DNA from: Flavobacterium johnsoniae
GTDB taxonomy: Bacteria; Bacteroidota; Bacteroidia; Flavobacteriales; Flavobacteriaceae
Reading direction: 5' to 3'
Assembly (NCBI RefSeq): GCF_001879205.1
Contig: NZ_MLFK01000005.1
Location: forward strand, 186,001-250,000
DNA: 64,000 nt
Part shown: one piece after another, positions 24,376 to 34,106 of the stretch
Layout: every line of letters begins with the position of its first letter
Numbering within the stretch: position 1 is the first letter of the stretch
The notes under the pieces: generated by a model
Databases searched by the model: none
Seen by the model: the letters and a program-made list of their open reading frames with translations, nothing else
What the model was told of the DNA's origin: nothing
Made by a program: the position numbers and the translations under genes

Positions 24376-25044
24376 TTATTTTACTTCTTCTATTTTACCT
24401 CCAAAAACTGTTTTTTGATTAATTTGCTTTGGTTTACCATAAATGTAAATAGAGCCTCCTGCGCTTACTTTTGCATCGACAAGGGTAGAAGCATTAACAT
24501 CTGCTTTTCCGCCCGCAGAAACGCTTACTTTCGTCTGAGACGTGGCTAATTTACTTCCAAGGAAATATCCTCCGGCTCCTAAACTTGCATCAAGGTTATC
24601 TGCTTTTCCGGTTGCAGTGATTTCTCCGCCTGAAACTGAACTTACTTTTAGCTTATCAACATCCAAATCTACGTTAATTTTACCACCTTCCTGTGCACTT
24701 ACTTTAAATGAAGTTGCTTTAACAGCTTCACTGCTGGTAACAATAGCACCTTCGTTAACATCAATAAGTTCTATGTGCTTGTAATACAAAGTAATATTTA
24801 GATCATTTCCTGACAAAAGTTTAGGAAAAGGCATTCTTAATTTTAATATACCATTTTTATTTACAGCTTCTACTTCTGCTTCTCTGGTTCCTTTTATAAC
24901 AATTTTATTTTCAGATGACTGAACTAACTTTACACTTAACTTATCAAATACTTTTACAGAATCAAAATCACCTAACTCTTTAGTAACCTGACCAAAAGAC
25001 ATTTGTACAAATAAAATTGCTGCTCCAATAATTAGCTTTTTCAT
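24376..25044 (-). CDS. Head GIN domain (DUF2807) secreted protein
   Basis: A 222-residue protein with a signal peptide (MKKLIIGAAILFVQMSFGQ). The mature part is made of short beta-turn repeats rich in Val/Gly/Ala (VSAQEGGKINVDLDVDKLKVSSVSGGEI; VSVSAGGKADVNASTLVDAKV), predicting a right-handed beta-helix as in the GIN/DUF2807 family, often described as putative auto-transporter adhesin heads. Location is periplasmic or cell surface. There is no catalytic motif. It lies between rnr (23 bases upstream) and the LysE gene, so an rnr-GIN-lysE operon is possible. Confidence 0.88.
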   Translation of the reverse strand: MKKLIIGAAILFVQMSFGQVTKELGDFDSVKVFDKLSVKLVQSSENKIVIKGTREAEVEAVNKNGILKLRMPFPKLLSGNDLNITLYYKHIELIDVNEGAIVTSSEAVKATSFKVSAQEGGKINVDLDVDKLKVSSVSGGEITATGKADNLDASLGAGGYFLGSKLATSQTKVSVSAGGKADVNASTLVDAKVSAGGSIYIYGKPKQINQKTVFGGKIEEVK

Positions 25045-25067
25045 ACTTTTATTTTTTTAAATTAATA

Positions 25068-27248
25068 TTATTCTGCTCTTCTTAAAAAATGAAAATCCAG
25101 CTGTTTTTTAACTAAATCGGCATTTTTTACTTTAACATAAATTTCGTCTCCTAATTGCAAAATGCTGTTTGAAGTTGCTCCAACTAATGCATATTGTTTT
25201 TCATCGAAAGTATAATAATCATCTTTTATTTCTCTGATTCTTACCATTCCTTCGCATTTGTTAGAAACGATTTCAACATAAATTCCCCATTCTGTAACAC
25301 CAGAAATAACTCCCAGGAATTCTTCATCCTGATGATCCTGCATATATTTAACCTGCATGTATTTAATACTATCACGCTCAGCATTAGTTGCTAAACTTTC
25401 CATATTGGAACAATGCAGACATTTTGTTTCATAAACTTCTTCATCTACAGAAGCTCCATTATCTAAATAATATTGCAGCAATCTGTGTACCATAACGTCC
25501 GGATAACGACGAATTGGCGATGTAAAATGGCTGTAATAATCAAAAGCTAAACCATAATGACCAATATTTTCTGTTGAATATTTGGCTTTACTCATACTTC
25601 TAATAGCAAGAGTATCAATTAAGTTTTGCTCTTTCTTACCATTTACTTCTTCCATCAATGCATTCAAAGACTTCGAAATATCGCCTTTGTTACGGAAATC
25701 TATTTTATAACCAAATTTAGCAATTACGGTTTGCATCGCAATTAATTTGTCTTCGTTTGGTTCATCGTGAATCCTGTAAACAAATGTTTTCTTTTGTTTA
25801 CCAATGTATTCAGCCACTTTTCTATTGGCCAAAAGCATGAATTCTTCAATCAAATGATTGGCATCTTTTGAAACTTTAAAGTAAACTCCTTCTGGTTCAC
25901 CTTCAGCATCAAGATTAAATTTCACTTCGACTTTATCAAAAGAAATAGCACCATTCTGCATTCTTTTCTTTCTCAAAATCTTAGCCAGTTCATCTAGTTT
26001 TAAAGTAGCTTCAGTAATTTCATCTGAAACAACATAAGACTCACCTGTAATAGAAACATCAACCGGAATTGTATTGTCTTTTGTTTCAATAATATACTGC
26101 GCTTCTTCATAAGCAAAACGCTGATCTGAATAAATTACTGTTCTTCCAAACCATTGGTTAATAACTTGTGCGTTTTCTGAAACTTCGAATATCGCAGAGA
26201 ATGTGTATTTCTCTTCATTCGGACGAAGTGAACAGGCAAAATTAGATAAAACTTCGGGAAGCATTGGTACTACTCTATCGACTAAATAAACCGAAGTTGC
26301 TCTTTGATACGCTTCATCATCCAGGATTGTTCCTTCTTCAAGATAATACGAAACATCGGCAATGTGAATTCCAATTTCGTAATTTCCATTTTCTAACTTT
26401 TTGAAAGACAAGGCATCATCAAAATCTTTTGCATCTTTTGGATCAATCGTAAACGTAAGCGTATCACGCATATCACGACGTTTTGCAATTTCAGATTCCT
26501 GGATTGAAGTATCCAATTTTTGTGCAAAAACCTCTACTTCTACCGGAAAATCTGATGGCAGACCGTATTCAGCCAGAATAGCATGAATTTCGGTATTGTG
26601 TTCTCCTGGTTTTCCTAAAACACGAATAACAGATCCAAAAGGACTGTCCGCTCTCTTAGGCCAATCTTCAATGGTCACCAAAACAACATCACCATTTTCA
26701 GCTTCTCCAAATTTATCTTTCGGGATAAAAATATCCGTATACATTTTTGGATTTGCAGTAGAAACAAAAGCGAAATTTGCCTGAATATCAATAACTCCAA
26801 CAAATTCTGTTTTATCTCTTTCTATAACTTCAATTACTTCACCTTCAGGTCTTTTACCTTTTCTTCTGTTATAAACGTAAACTTTTACTTTGTCTTTATC
26901 TAATGCACGATTCAAATTATTTGTCGGAATAAAAACATCTTCTTCAAACTCGTCACAAATAAAATATGCCGTTTTTCTGCTCGTCATATCTATTGTTCCT
27001 TCGTAATAATCCTGACTAATAGCTTTGACTAAATATTTTCCAGGTTCTGTTTCTACAATCTTCTTTTGAGCAGCAAGAATTTTTAAATCTTTTATAATTT
27101 GATTTCTGCTTTTTGTATCATCAAGTTCAAGCTTTGCTCCTATTTGTTTATAATTGAATGGTTTATTAGCATTTTGCGATAAAATCTTTAGTATTTTTCC
27201 TGAGAAATCTTTCTCACTTTTTATCGGCTTTCTAATTTTCTTACTCAT
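25068..27248 (-). CDS. rnr: Ribonuclease R
   Basis: A 3'-5' exoribonuclease that degrades structured RNA. The 726 residues contain an N-terminal winged-helix (about 8-75), cold-shock-like OB domains (about 80-230), the RNB catalytic domain with the Asp-rich site DPKDAKDFDDALSF (about 272-285), and a C-terminal S1 domain (about 640-722, GVISGVTEWGIYVEIVSNKCEGMVRI). All four catalytic aspartates of the DxxxxxDxDDA pattern are visible. It lacks the long Lys-rich tail of the E. coli protein. Probably the first gene of the rnr-GIN-lysE group. Confidence 0.96.
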   Translation of the reverse strand: MSKKIRKPIKSEKDFSGKILKILSQNANKPFNYKQIGAKLELDDTKSRNQIIKDLKILAAQKKIVETEPGKYLVKAISQDYYEGTIDMTSRKTAYFICDEFEEDVFIPTNNLNRALDKDKVKVYVYNRRKGKRPEGEVIEVIERDKTEFVGVIDIQANFAFVSTANPKMYTDIFIPKDKFGEAENGDVVLVTIEDWPKRADSPFGSVIRVLGKPGEHNTEIHAILAEYGLPSDFPVEVEVFAQKLDTSIQESEIAKRRDMRDTLTFTIDPKDAKDFDDALSFKKLENGNYEIGIHIADVSYYLEEGTILDDEAYQRATSVYLVDRVVPMLPEVLSNFACSLRPNEEKYTFSAIFEVSENAQVINQWFGRTVIYSDQRFAYEEAQYIIETKDNTIPVDVSITGESYVVSDEITEATLKLDELAKILRKKRMQNGAISFDKVEVKFNLDAEGEPEGVYFKVSKDANHLIEEFMLLANRKVAEYIGKQKKTFVYRIHDEPNEDKLIAMQTVIAKFGYKIDFRNKGDISKSLNALMEEVNGKKEQNLIDTLAIRSMSKAKYSTENIGHYGLAFDYYSHFTSPIRRYPDVMVHRLLQYYLDNGASVDEEVYETKCLHCSNMESLATNAERDSIKYMQVKYMQDHQDEEFLGVISGVTEWGIYVEIVSNKCEGMVRIREIKDDYYTFDEKQYALVGATSNSILQLGDEIYVKVKNADLVKKQLDFHFLRRAE

Positions 27249-27358
27249 ATATCTTTTCTTATAAGGCTTAAAATTACAAATAAGATATCAGATAATACTT
27301 TTTAACAAATAGAATTATTAAAAATATAACTTTTCGTACATTTACAAAAAGACCTAAT

Positions 27359-27592
27359 ATGGAAAGCTTTCAAACCATTGCTGTATTCAATTTTCAATAC
27401 GAAACCGTGGTTCTCAAACACTTACTTGAACAGGAAGAAATCCCCTATTTTTTCGAGAACGAAATGACACTTTCTGTCGTTCCGTTATACACAACAGCGC
27501 TTGGCGGTATTAAACTCAAAGTTCATCCAAACGACTTCGAACAAGTTCAGGAAATCCTTGACAACTTAAACAATCCTCTCAAAATCGTTTAA
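27359..27592 (+). CDS. DUF2007 family protein
   Basis: A 77-residue cytoplasmic protein with the DUF2007 pattern: F.IA.FNFQYETVVLKHLLEQEEIPYFFENE near the N-terminus and GGIKLKVHPNDFEQVQEIL at the end. The fold is a small alpha/beta, ACT-like domain. Members are called putative signal-transducing proteins, but the function is not established. Transcribed away from rnr, immediately left of the AT-rich region proposed as an origin candidate. Confidence 0.85.
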   Translation: MESFQTIAVFNFQYETVVLKHLLEQEEIPYFFENEMTLSVVPLYTTALGGIKLKVHPNDFEQVQEILDNLNNPLKIV

Positions 27593-28336
27593 TCAATTTC
27601 ATTTTTCCATTCTCAAATTTTTTTTTCTCTTTTCAAATTTCAAAGTTGTCAACATATATTAAATACAACAAAAAAGAAATTTTAAATTTAATTAATTTTT
27701 GATGGTTATTATAGCTTGTTAATATGTCGAATAAATTTATTTTTAAAAGTATTGAAATGAAGTTTCTCTTAGTTATTGGGAGTTATCAACATAGTTATTT
27801 TTAGCTAAAAGATTAATTTATAAGACTTTTTGTATTTTAATTAACAACGGTTGACAACCAAAAATGAATTGATTTTGTAGATAAGTTCATATGTTGATAT
27901 TTGTTGAAAATGACATTTTTGATATTAATAACTTTTCTAAAAATTCCCGAAACTTTATTAGGATTTTTAATTCCAATTTTGGATTAGGTTTTTTTTCGAC
28001 ACAACCAAAAAAAACTTCTAATTTTCTTTTCGAACTTATTAACAAATTATGTTAACTTAAAGTTAACTGAATATCAAGTAATTACGATTCGATATCAACA
28101 CCTCAAAAATTTAACAAATATTCTATTTATTCTTTATTGATTATGAGATACTTATAGACTTATCAAAAATATTGATAACTGTTAAGCTTTTGAAAGTAAG
28201 ATAGTTGTAAAATGATATTTTTTTAAGTCTAATTAAACAAATGTATTCTAATTAATGTTGTCATGTTGGGATTGATCTATAAAGAAAATAATTTGTGAAA
28301 ATTGATGCAATTCGTGGCAAACATTTATTTATTGAG
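27593..28336. other. AT-rich non-coding region with DnaA-box-like 9-mers; candidate oriC
   Basis: About 740 bases without a gene. TTATCAACA (27783-27791) and related 9-mers occur: TTGTCAACA (27646-27654), ATATCAACA on the minus strand (27892-27900) and on the plus strand (28092-28100), TTATTAACA (28036-28044), TTATCAAAA (28160-28168) and TTATCAATA on the minus strand (28170-28178). None is the perfect TTATCCACA. A 17-base near-palindrome GTTAACTTAAAGTTAAC is at 28051-28067. The dominant gene orientation flips here. The origin role is inference. Confidence 0.35.
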
Positions 28337-28344
28337 TAAATTTG
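28337..28344 (+). promoter_or_regulatory. -7 box of rpiB
   Basis: TAAATTTG. It places the transcription start near 28350 and so excludes the in-frame ATG at 28346 as the start codon. Confidence 0.55.
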
Positions 28345-28372
28345 CATGACACAACTTAATAGTATAGAAAAG

Positions 28373-28804
28373 ATGAAAATTTCGATAGGAAACGACCACG
28401 CAGGACCAGAATATAAAAAAGCAATTGTTGAAATGCTTAAAGCAAAAGGATATGAAGTAACAAATTACGGAACTGATACGGATGCTTCTGTAGATTATCC
28501 AGATTTTGGACATCCGGTTGCGAATGATGTATCTGAAGGAAAAGCTGATTTTGGAATCGTAATCTGCGGAAGCGGTAACGGAATTGCCATGACTGTTAAT
28601 AAACATCCTAAAGTAAGAGCTGGCTTATGCTGGACTAAAGAAATTGCTTATTTAACACGTTTGCATAATGATGCTAATATCGTGAGTATACCGGCACGCT
28701 TTACCTCTATTCCACAAGCTGTTGAAATTGTTGAAACTTTTTTAACAACAGCATTTGAAGGCGGAAGACACCAGAATAGAGTAAATAAAATAGCTTGTTC
28801 GTAA
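28373..28804 (+). CDS. rpiB: Ribose 5-phosphate isomerase B
   Basis: Interconverts ribose 5-phosphate and ribulose 5-phosphate in the pentose phosphate pathway. From the ATG at 28373 the protein has 143 residues, the family length, starting MKISIGNDHAGPEYKK. Conserved features are DHAG (8-11), the active-site Cys65 followed by GSGNG (66-70) and MTVNKHP, and RLHNDAN (96-102) with His98. The earlier ATG at 28346 would sit beside the -7 box. It follows the AT-rich region and ends before a hairpin-terminator pair. Confidence 0.95.
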   Translation: MKISIGNDHAGPEYKKAIVEMLKAKGYEVTNYGTDTDASVDYPDFGHPVANDVSEGKADFGIVICGSGNGIAMTVNKHPKVRAGLCWTKEIAYLTRLHNDANIVSIPARFTSIPQAVEIVETFLTTAFEGGRHQNRVNKIACS

Positions 28805-28821
28805 AACTTCAAAAAAAATCG

Positions 28822-28884
28822 GGTGCGAAGCACCTATAAAGTATAATCACACCGGGCGGATTTTATAATTCATCCGGTTTTTTA
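28822..28884 (+). terminator. Hairpin plus terminator after rpiB
   Basis: A small GGTGC-GAA-GCACC stem (28822-28834), then ACCGG...CCGGT arms (28851-28878) followed by a T run. Confidence 0.7.
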
Positions 28885-28946
28885 TTTAATGTATTTAAAA
28901 TCAGTTTATTAAAATAGTATTTTTAGGTTATTAACATTGTTAATAT

Positions 28947-29216
28947 CTAGGTTTTACTAGTTGAATACAAGTAAATCAAAGCTAGCTGAATCAAAAATAA
29001 CAGCGTGAATTTGACAATAAATGAAGTTTTACTCGTTTTATGTCTAAACAAAAGCATTGCTGTTAATAAACCTATTGTTCCGCCAATTGCTTCAAGAAAA
29101 AACAACGTATTTTCGGGAATTCTTCGTTTGCCTTTTCGAGCAAGATATTTGTCGTATCCGGCAAGAATAAAAAGGATGATATTTATAAATAAAAAATACA
29201 GTAAAAAAATTTCCAT
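28947..29216 (-). CDS. DUF1294 family membrane protein
   Basis: An 89-residue protein with three hydrophobic segments. It carries the DUF1294 signature GYDKYLARKGKRRIPENTLFFLEAIGG followed by FRHKTSKTSF. The family's function is unknown. Transcribed from the minus strand between rpiB and tex, on its own. Confidence 0.88.
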   Translation of the reverse strand: MEIFLLYFLFINIILFILAGYDKYLARKGKRRIPENTLFFLEAIGGTIGLLTAMLLFRHKTSKTSFIVKFTLLFLIQLALIYLYSTSKT

Positions 29217-29332
29217 TGGCGTAATATTAAAAACAAAGATATTATTTTAGCCAAATGATTGACAAATTTACTTTGATATTTTAACAAGTAAATTATATCA
29301 ATTTATAATTAAGAATTTATTTCATTAAAAGT

Positions 29333-31457
29333 ATGACTAATATTCAATTCATTGCCAAGTCTGTTCAAACTGCAGCAATAAACATTCAAAACACTGTCAA
29401 ATTACTGGAAGAAGATTGTACGATTCCGTTTATTTCTCGTTATCGAAAAGACAGTACAGGAAATCTTGACGAAACTGTAATTGAGCAGATTGCAAAATTG
29501 CAAAAAGATTATGAAACAATTGTAAAACGTAAGGAGGCAGTTCTAAAATCAATCGAAGAACAAAAAGCACTTACGCCAGAATTGAAACAAAAAATTGAGC
29601 AGAGTTTTGACTTGCAGGAAATTGAAGATTTTTACCTTCCGTACAAAAAGAAGAAAAAAACAAAAGCTGATGTTGCCCGCGAGGTTTGGTTTAGAGCCAT
29701 TGGCAAAAATTATTATGTCAGAAAGTGATGTGGATGTTGATTTTATTTCGACGCAGTACATCAATGAAAATGTTATTAATGAAGAAGCGGCAATGCAGGG
29801 TGCGCGAGATATTGTGGCCGAATGGATTAACGAAAATATTTATGTTCGTAAACAGCTGCGTAGATTGTATCAGCGAAAAGCAACTATAGGAACCAAAGTT
29901 GTAAAAAAGAAAGCCGAAGAAGAAGGAGCACAAAAATTCAGTCAGTATTTTGATTGGGAAGAACCGCTTACAAAAACACCATCACACCGATTATTAGCTA
30001 TGCTTCGTGCTGAAAATGAAGGATATGTAAAACTAAAAATTGATGTTGATATTGACGATGCTTACGATGTTATCGACGAAATTATCATCAAAAAACAAAA
30101 CAGCACAACGGCACATTTGCAATTAGCGATAGAAGATAGTTACAAACGATTATTGAATCCGGCAATTGGAAACGAAACGCTGCAAGAAGCAAAAGCAAAA
30201 GCCGATGCCAATTCTATTCAGGTTTTTGCTAACAATTTAGGTCAGTTATTATTAGCACCGCCTTTGGGAGAAAAAAGAATTCTGGCAATCGATCCGGGAT
30301 TTAGAAGCGGTTGTAAAGTGGTTTGCCTGGATGAAAAAGGTGATTTGTTATACAACGAAACGATTTATCCGCATGCGCCTCAAAACGAAGAGGCAATGGC
30401 AATCAAGAAAATCCGTTCTATGGTAAATGCGTATCAAATTGATGCAATTTCTATAGGAAACGGAACGGCTTCGCGTGAAACCGAATTTTTCATCAAAAAA
30501 ATCGCGTTCGACAAACCAGTGCAGGTTTTTATCGTATCTGAGGCAGGAGCTTCGGTATATTCGGCGTCAAAAATTGCAAGAGAAGAATTTCCTAATTACG
30601 ATGTAACGGTTCGTGGTTCGGTTTCAATTGGGCGACGACTTTCTGATCCTTTGGCCGAATTGGTAAAAATTGATCCGAAAGCGATTGGAGTAGGCCAATA
30701 TCAGCACGATGTTGATCAGACTAAATTAAAAGAAGAGTTAGATAATACCGTAATTCGCTGCGTAAACTCGGTTGGAATTAATATTAACACCGCAAGTAAA
30801 CATTTACTGAGTTATGTGAGTGGAATAGGTGAGAAGCTGGCCGAAAATATTGTACAGTATCGTTCTGAAAATGGCCCGTTTGAAGATAGAAAACAATTGA
30901 AAAAAGTACCTCGTTTGGGGGATAAAGCCTATCAGCAGGGAGCCGCGTTTATCAGAATTACAAATGCTAAAAATCCGCTGGATAATTCAGCAGTACATCC
31001 GGAGGCTTATCCGGTTGTGGAGAAAATGGCAAAAGATTTAAAACTTTCGGTAAACGACTTAATTGCAAACAAAGAGAAAACAGCGCTTATCAAGGCCGAA
31101 AACTATATTACACCTGAAATAGGTTTACTAACACTGAAAGACATCATAAAAGAGCTTGAAAAGCCTGGATTAGACCCAAGAAAATCGGCTAAGGTTTTTG
31201 AATTTGATGCAAATGTAAAATCGATTAAAGATTTGAAAACCGGAATGATTCTTCCGGGAATTGTGAATAACATTACCAACTTTGGTTGTTTTGTTGATAT
31301 TGGAATCAAAGAAAGTGGATTGGTTCACATTTCACAACTAAAAGCTGGTTTTGTAAGCGATGTAAACGAAGTGGTTAAATTACATCAGCATGTTGATGTG
31401 AAGGTGACTGAGGTTGATGAAGACAGAAAGAGAATTCAGTTAACGATGGTTTTATAA
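29333..31457 (+). pseudogene. tex: Tex family S1 RNA-binding protein, interrupted by a one-base frameshift
   Basis: Tex is a nucleic-acid-binding protein with an N-terminal helical region, a YqgF-like domain, helix-hairpin-helix motifs and a C-terminal S1 domain. The first frame (29333-29728) carries the N-terminus through KTKADVARE and then runs into missense residues and a stop. The second frame takes over at GLEPLAKIIM and continues to 31457 with the YqgF strand RILAIDPGFRSGCKV, the HhH block (GININTASKHLLSYVSGIGEKLA; RLGDKAYQQGAAF) and the S1 domain. Between the GAG of ARE (29681-29683) and the GGT of GLEP (29688-29690) are four bases instead of three, so one is extra. Without it the product would be 707 residues, the normal size. 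Real mutation or assembly error cannot be separated here. Confidence 0.9.
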
Positions 31458-31470
31458 AATTCCAAAAAAT

Positions 31471-31545
31471 AAATTCCAAATCCTTTGGAATATTTTAGAT
31501 ATAAAAAAATCCCAAATTACAAATTGTAGTTTGGGATTTGTTAAT
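31471..31545. terminator. Terminator pair between tex and tatA
   Basis: A first hairpin ATTCCAAA...TTTGGAAT (about 31472-31493), then a longer one with AAATCCCAAA (31507-31516) and TTTGGGATTT (31530-31539). A run of A precedes the second, so it can act for the minus-strand tatA gene too. Confidence 0.75.
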
Positions 31546-31558
31546 AAGTTGAAGTTTA

Positions 31559-31735
31559 CTATTTCGTTTCTTCTTCTTGTTTTTTAGCGGCAGGTTGATC
31601 GTCTTTAGCAGCGTTTTTAAATTCCTTAATTCCACTTCCTAAACCTTTCATTAATTCTGGAATTTTTTTACCTCCAAAAAGTAATATCACAATACCTACG
31701 ATAACAAGGATTTCTGTAAGACCTAATCTTCCCAT
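31559..31735 (-). CDS. tatA: Twin-arginine translocase subunit TatA/TatE
   Basis: TatA forms the oligomeric pore of the twin-arginine protein export system. From the ATG at 31735 it has 58 residues: [28 protein letters not shown]. This is a short N-terminal transmembrane helix (about 5-21), the FGGKKIPEL hinge, and an amphipathic helix ([18 protein letters not shown]), then a charged tail. A longer in-frame reading to 31807 adds a sequence unlike the family and is rejected. No tatC is next to it. Confidence 0.93.
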   Translation of the reverse strand: MGRLGLTEILVIVGIVILLFGGKKIPELMKGLGSGIKEFKNAAKDDQPAAKKQEEETK

Positions 31736-31945
31736 GACTATTATATTTAATGCCGAAGCAAATTGATTTTTATTTTCACCGCAAAGGTATATAGAATATA
31801 CGAACAAGAATGGTTTTTGGATTAAAAAATTTCTTTTTAAGTGCGTTAAATATTTTATAAAATCATTAAATTAATGTTTTTACACATTTTTCACGGGCAT
31901 CAACAATGCGATTAATTACTATATTTGCTCGTATAAAATACCAAA

Positions 31946-32449
31946 ATGACTAAGAAAAAGAAAAGAAATCTGAGGAAAAAACTATTCATCAAGAACCGAT
32001 TGGTAATTTTGAACGAAGATACTTTTGAAGAGATTTTTTCTTTCCGGCTTACTTTAATGAACGTATTTGTGACCTTTACTTTGGGCGGTATATTTCTTAT
32101 TTTGGTTACTACTTTCATTATTGCTTTTACTCCTTTGCGCGAATTTATTCCGGGTTATTCTTCTTCACAATTAAAAAGAAATGCAACTCAACTGGCAATA
32201 AAATCAGATTCGCTGGAAACGGCGCTCAGGAAAAATGAAGCCTATATAAAAGGAATACAAAAAGTTTTAAAAGGGGAGCTGGAATATGCTAAGTTTAATA
32301 AAGATTCTATTTTGGCGGATGCCGATGTCCCTTCTGATTTGAATATGAAAGCAACCGAAGAAGAAATTAAACTTAGGGAAGAAGTTGCTAAAATAGAAAA
32401 AGAATCAGGAGAAAATAAAGGCAGGAAAAGTAAAAGCGACAAAAAATAA
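31946..32449 (+). CDS. Membrane protein resembling the N-terminus of M23-family peptidases, no catalytic domain
   Basis: A 167-residue protein with a very basic N-terminus (MTKKKKRNLRKKLFIKNR), one transmembrane helix (about 39-62), and the segment PLREFIPGYSSSQLKRNATQLAIKSDSLE followed by a coiled coil (about 80-160). The ...L..YIPGY pattern and the following coiled coil resemble the anchor region of Bacteroidota M23 endopeptidase-like proteins. The HxxxD/HxH zinc motifs are absent, so it is not a peptidase itself. Directly upstream of the GH3 gene (11-base gap), probably in one operon. Confidence 0.75.
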   Translation: MTKKKKRNLRKKLFIKNRLVILNEDTFEEIFSFRLTLMNVFVTFTLGGIFLILVTTFIIAFTPLREFIPGYSSSQLKRNATQLAIKSDSLETALRKNEAYIKGIQKVLKGELEYAKFNKDSILADADVPSDLNMKATEEEIKLREEVAKIEKESGENKGRKSKSDKK

Positions 32450-32460
32450 TACTATAAAAA

Positions 32461-33969
32461 ATGTCAATTAAATCTATAGCGGCGAAAATATTTGCCCGTA
32501 AAATATACAATCAAACACTTTCGTGGGCCAATAAACCTGTTGAAACACAGCTGAAAGTTTTTAAAAGTTTGATCGAAAGTGCAAAAGAAACCGAGTTTGG
32601 AAAAGATCATCATTTTGGTGAAATAAAAACATTTGAAGATTTTCAGAAAAATGTTCCTATTCGTGATTACGAAGATTTAAAAAGCTACATAGAAAAGGTT
32701 AAAGAGGGTAAGGAAAATATTCTCTGGAAAGGAAAACCGCTGTATTTTGCCAAAACTTCCGGAACAACTTCGGGAGCAAAATATATTCCGCTTACCAAAG
32801 AATCAATGCCTACGCATGTCAATGCAGCACGCAATGCTATTCTGCATTATATTAACGCAACTGGAAATGCTGATTTTGTTGATGGAAAAATGATCTTTTT
32901 GCAGGGAAGTCCCATTTTAACTGAAAAAAATGGAGTTAAATTTGGAAGACTTTCTGGAATTGTAGCGCATTTTGTTCCGAAATATTTACAGAAAAACCGA
33001 ATGCCGTCCTGGGAAACGAATTGCATTGAAGACTGGGAAACCAAAGTAAATGCCATTGTCGACGAAACAATTAAGGAAGACATGTCGGTTATTTCAGGAA
33101 TTCCGTCTTGGGTACAAATGTATTTTGAGCGTTTACAGCAAAAAAGCGGCGGAAAAAAGATCAGCGAGATTTTCAAGAACTTTAATTTGTTTATTTACGG
33201 AGGCGTGAATTACGAACCTTATCGGGCCAAATTTGAACAAATGATTGGTAAAAAAGTGGACAGTATTGAGTTGTTTCCGGCTTCAGAAGGTTTTTTTGCG
33301 TATCAGTCCCGAAATTTCGGGATAAAAAATGAAGAAGGAATGCTTTTGTTATTGAATTCCGGAATTTTCTACGAATTTATTAAAGCCGATGAATTCTTTA
33401 CCGACCCCAATGGTTCGGGACCAAAACGATATACAATTGGTGAAGTTGAGGTTGGTATAAACTATGCTTTAATTGTTTCTACGAATGCCGGGCTTTGGGG
33501 TTATAATATAGGTGATACAGTTCAATTTACTTCTTTGGCGCCATATAGGGTCATAGTTTCAGGACGTATTAAACATTATATTTCTGCTTTTGGCGAACAT
33601 GTTATTGCCAATGAAGTCGAAAACGCAATGAAAGAAGCCACAACAGGAACCAATATTGTAATAAACGAATTTACCGTTGCACCGCAAATTACACCAGCCA
33701 GCGGATTACCATATCACGAATGGTTAATAGAATTTGAAAAAGAACCGGAGAACATCGAAACTTTTGCAGAAGCGATCGACGATTCGATGCGAAGACAAAA
33801 TATTTATTACGACGATTTAATTACCGGAAATGTTTTACGAAAAGTAGTAATCAGCAAAGTTTCAAAAAATGGTTTTCAGGAATACATGAAATCTCAGGGA
33901 AAACTAGGCGGACAGAATAAAATTCCGAGATTGTCGAATGATAGAAAGATTGCGGATAATTTGAAGTAG
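32461..33969 (+). CDS. GH3 auxin-responsive promoter family protein (acyl-adenylate enzyme)
   Basis: A 502-residue member of the GH3 family, which belongs to the acyl-adenylate/firefly-luciferase superfamily. In plants it conjugates amino acids to hormones; bacterial substrates are unknown. The ATP-binding motif TSGTTSGAKYIP (99-110) and the later FPASEGFFAYQ and NIGDTVQFTSLAPYRVIVSGR segments (motifs II and III) are visible. The coding sequence contains a perfect palindrome TCCCGAAATTTCGGGA (33307-33322). Follows the M23-like gene closely. Confidence 0.92.
   Translation: MSIKSIAAKIFARKIYNQTLSWANKPVETQLKVFKSLIESAKETEFGKDHHFGEIKTFEDFQKNVPIRDYEDLKSYIEKVKEGKENILWKGKPLYFAKTSGTTSGAKYIPLTKESMPTHVNAARNAILHYINATGNADFVDGKMIFLQGSPILTEKNGVKFGRLSGIVAHFVPKYLQKNRMPSWETNCIEDWETKVNAIVDETIKEDMSVISGIPSWVQMYFERLQQKSGGKKISEIFKNFNLFIYGGVNYEPYRAKFEQMIGKKVDSIELFPASEGFFAYQSRNFGIKNEEGMLLLLNSGIFYEFIKADEFFTDPNGSGPKRYTIGEVEVGINYALIVSTNAGLWGYNIGDTVQFTSLAPYRVIVSGRIKHYISAFGEHVIANEVENAMKEATTGTNIVINEFTVAPQITPASGLPYHEWLIEFEKEPENIETFAEAIDDSMRRQNIYYDDLITGNVLRKVVISKVSKNGFQEYMKSQGKLGGQNKIPRLSNDRKIADNLK
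33307..33322. repeat. TCCCGA-AATT-TCGGGA palindrome inside the GH3 gene
   Basis: A perfect 16-base palindrome encoding the SRNFG part of the protein. A similar palindrome (TCCCGA-GGCT-TCGGGA) lies inside the ORF6N gene at 46970-46985. Confidence 0.85.
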
Positions 33970-34106
33970 AAAAAGTGATTTTTACTTATTATTCTAACAA
34001 TTTGTTAAATACCGTTTTAGGGAAATTACATATATAATCCCTAATTTCGTTTAATCGAAATACATATTACCATCTTCTCAAACAGAAGATTTTTAAAATA
34101 AACAGC

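Noticed and set aside
29595..29687. Own start for the second tex frame at 29595 (MSRVLTCRKLK...)
   Set aside because: These residues are an out-of-frame reading of the conserved first part; true similarity begins at GLEPLAKIIM.
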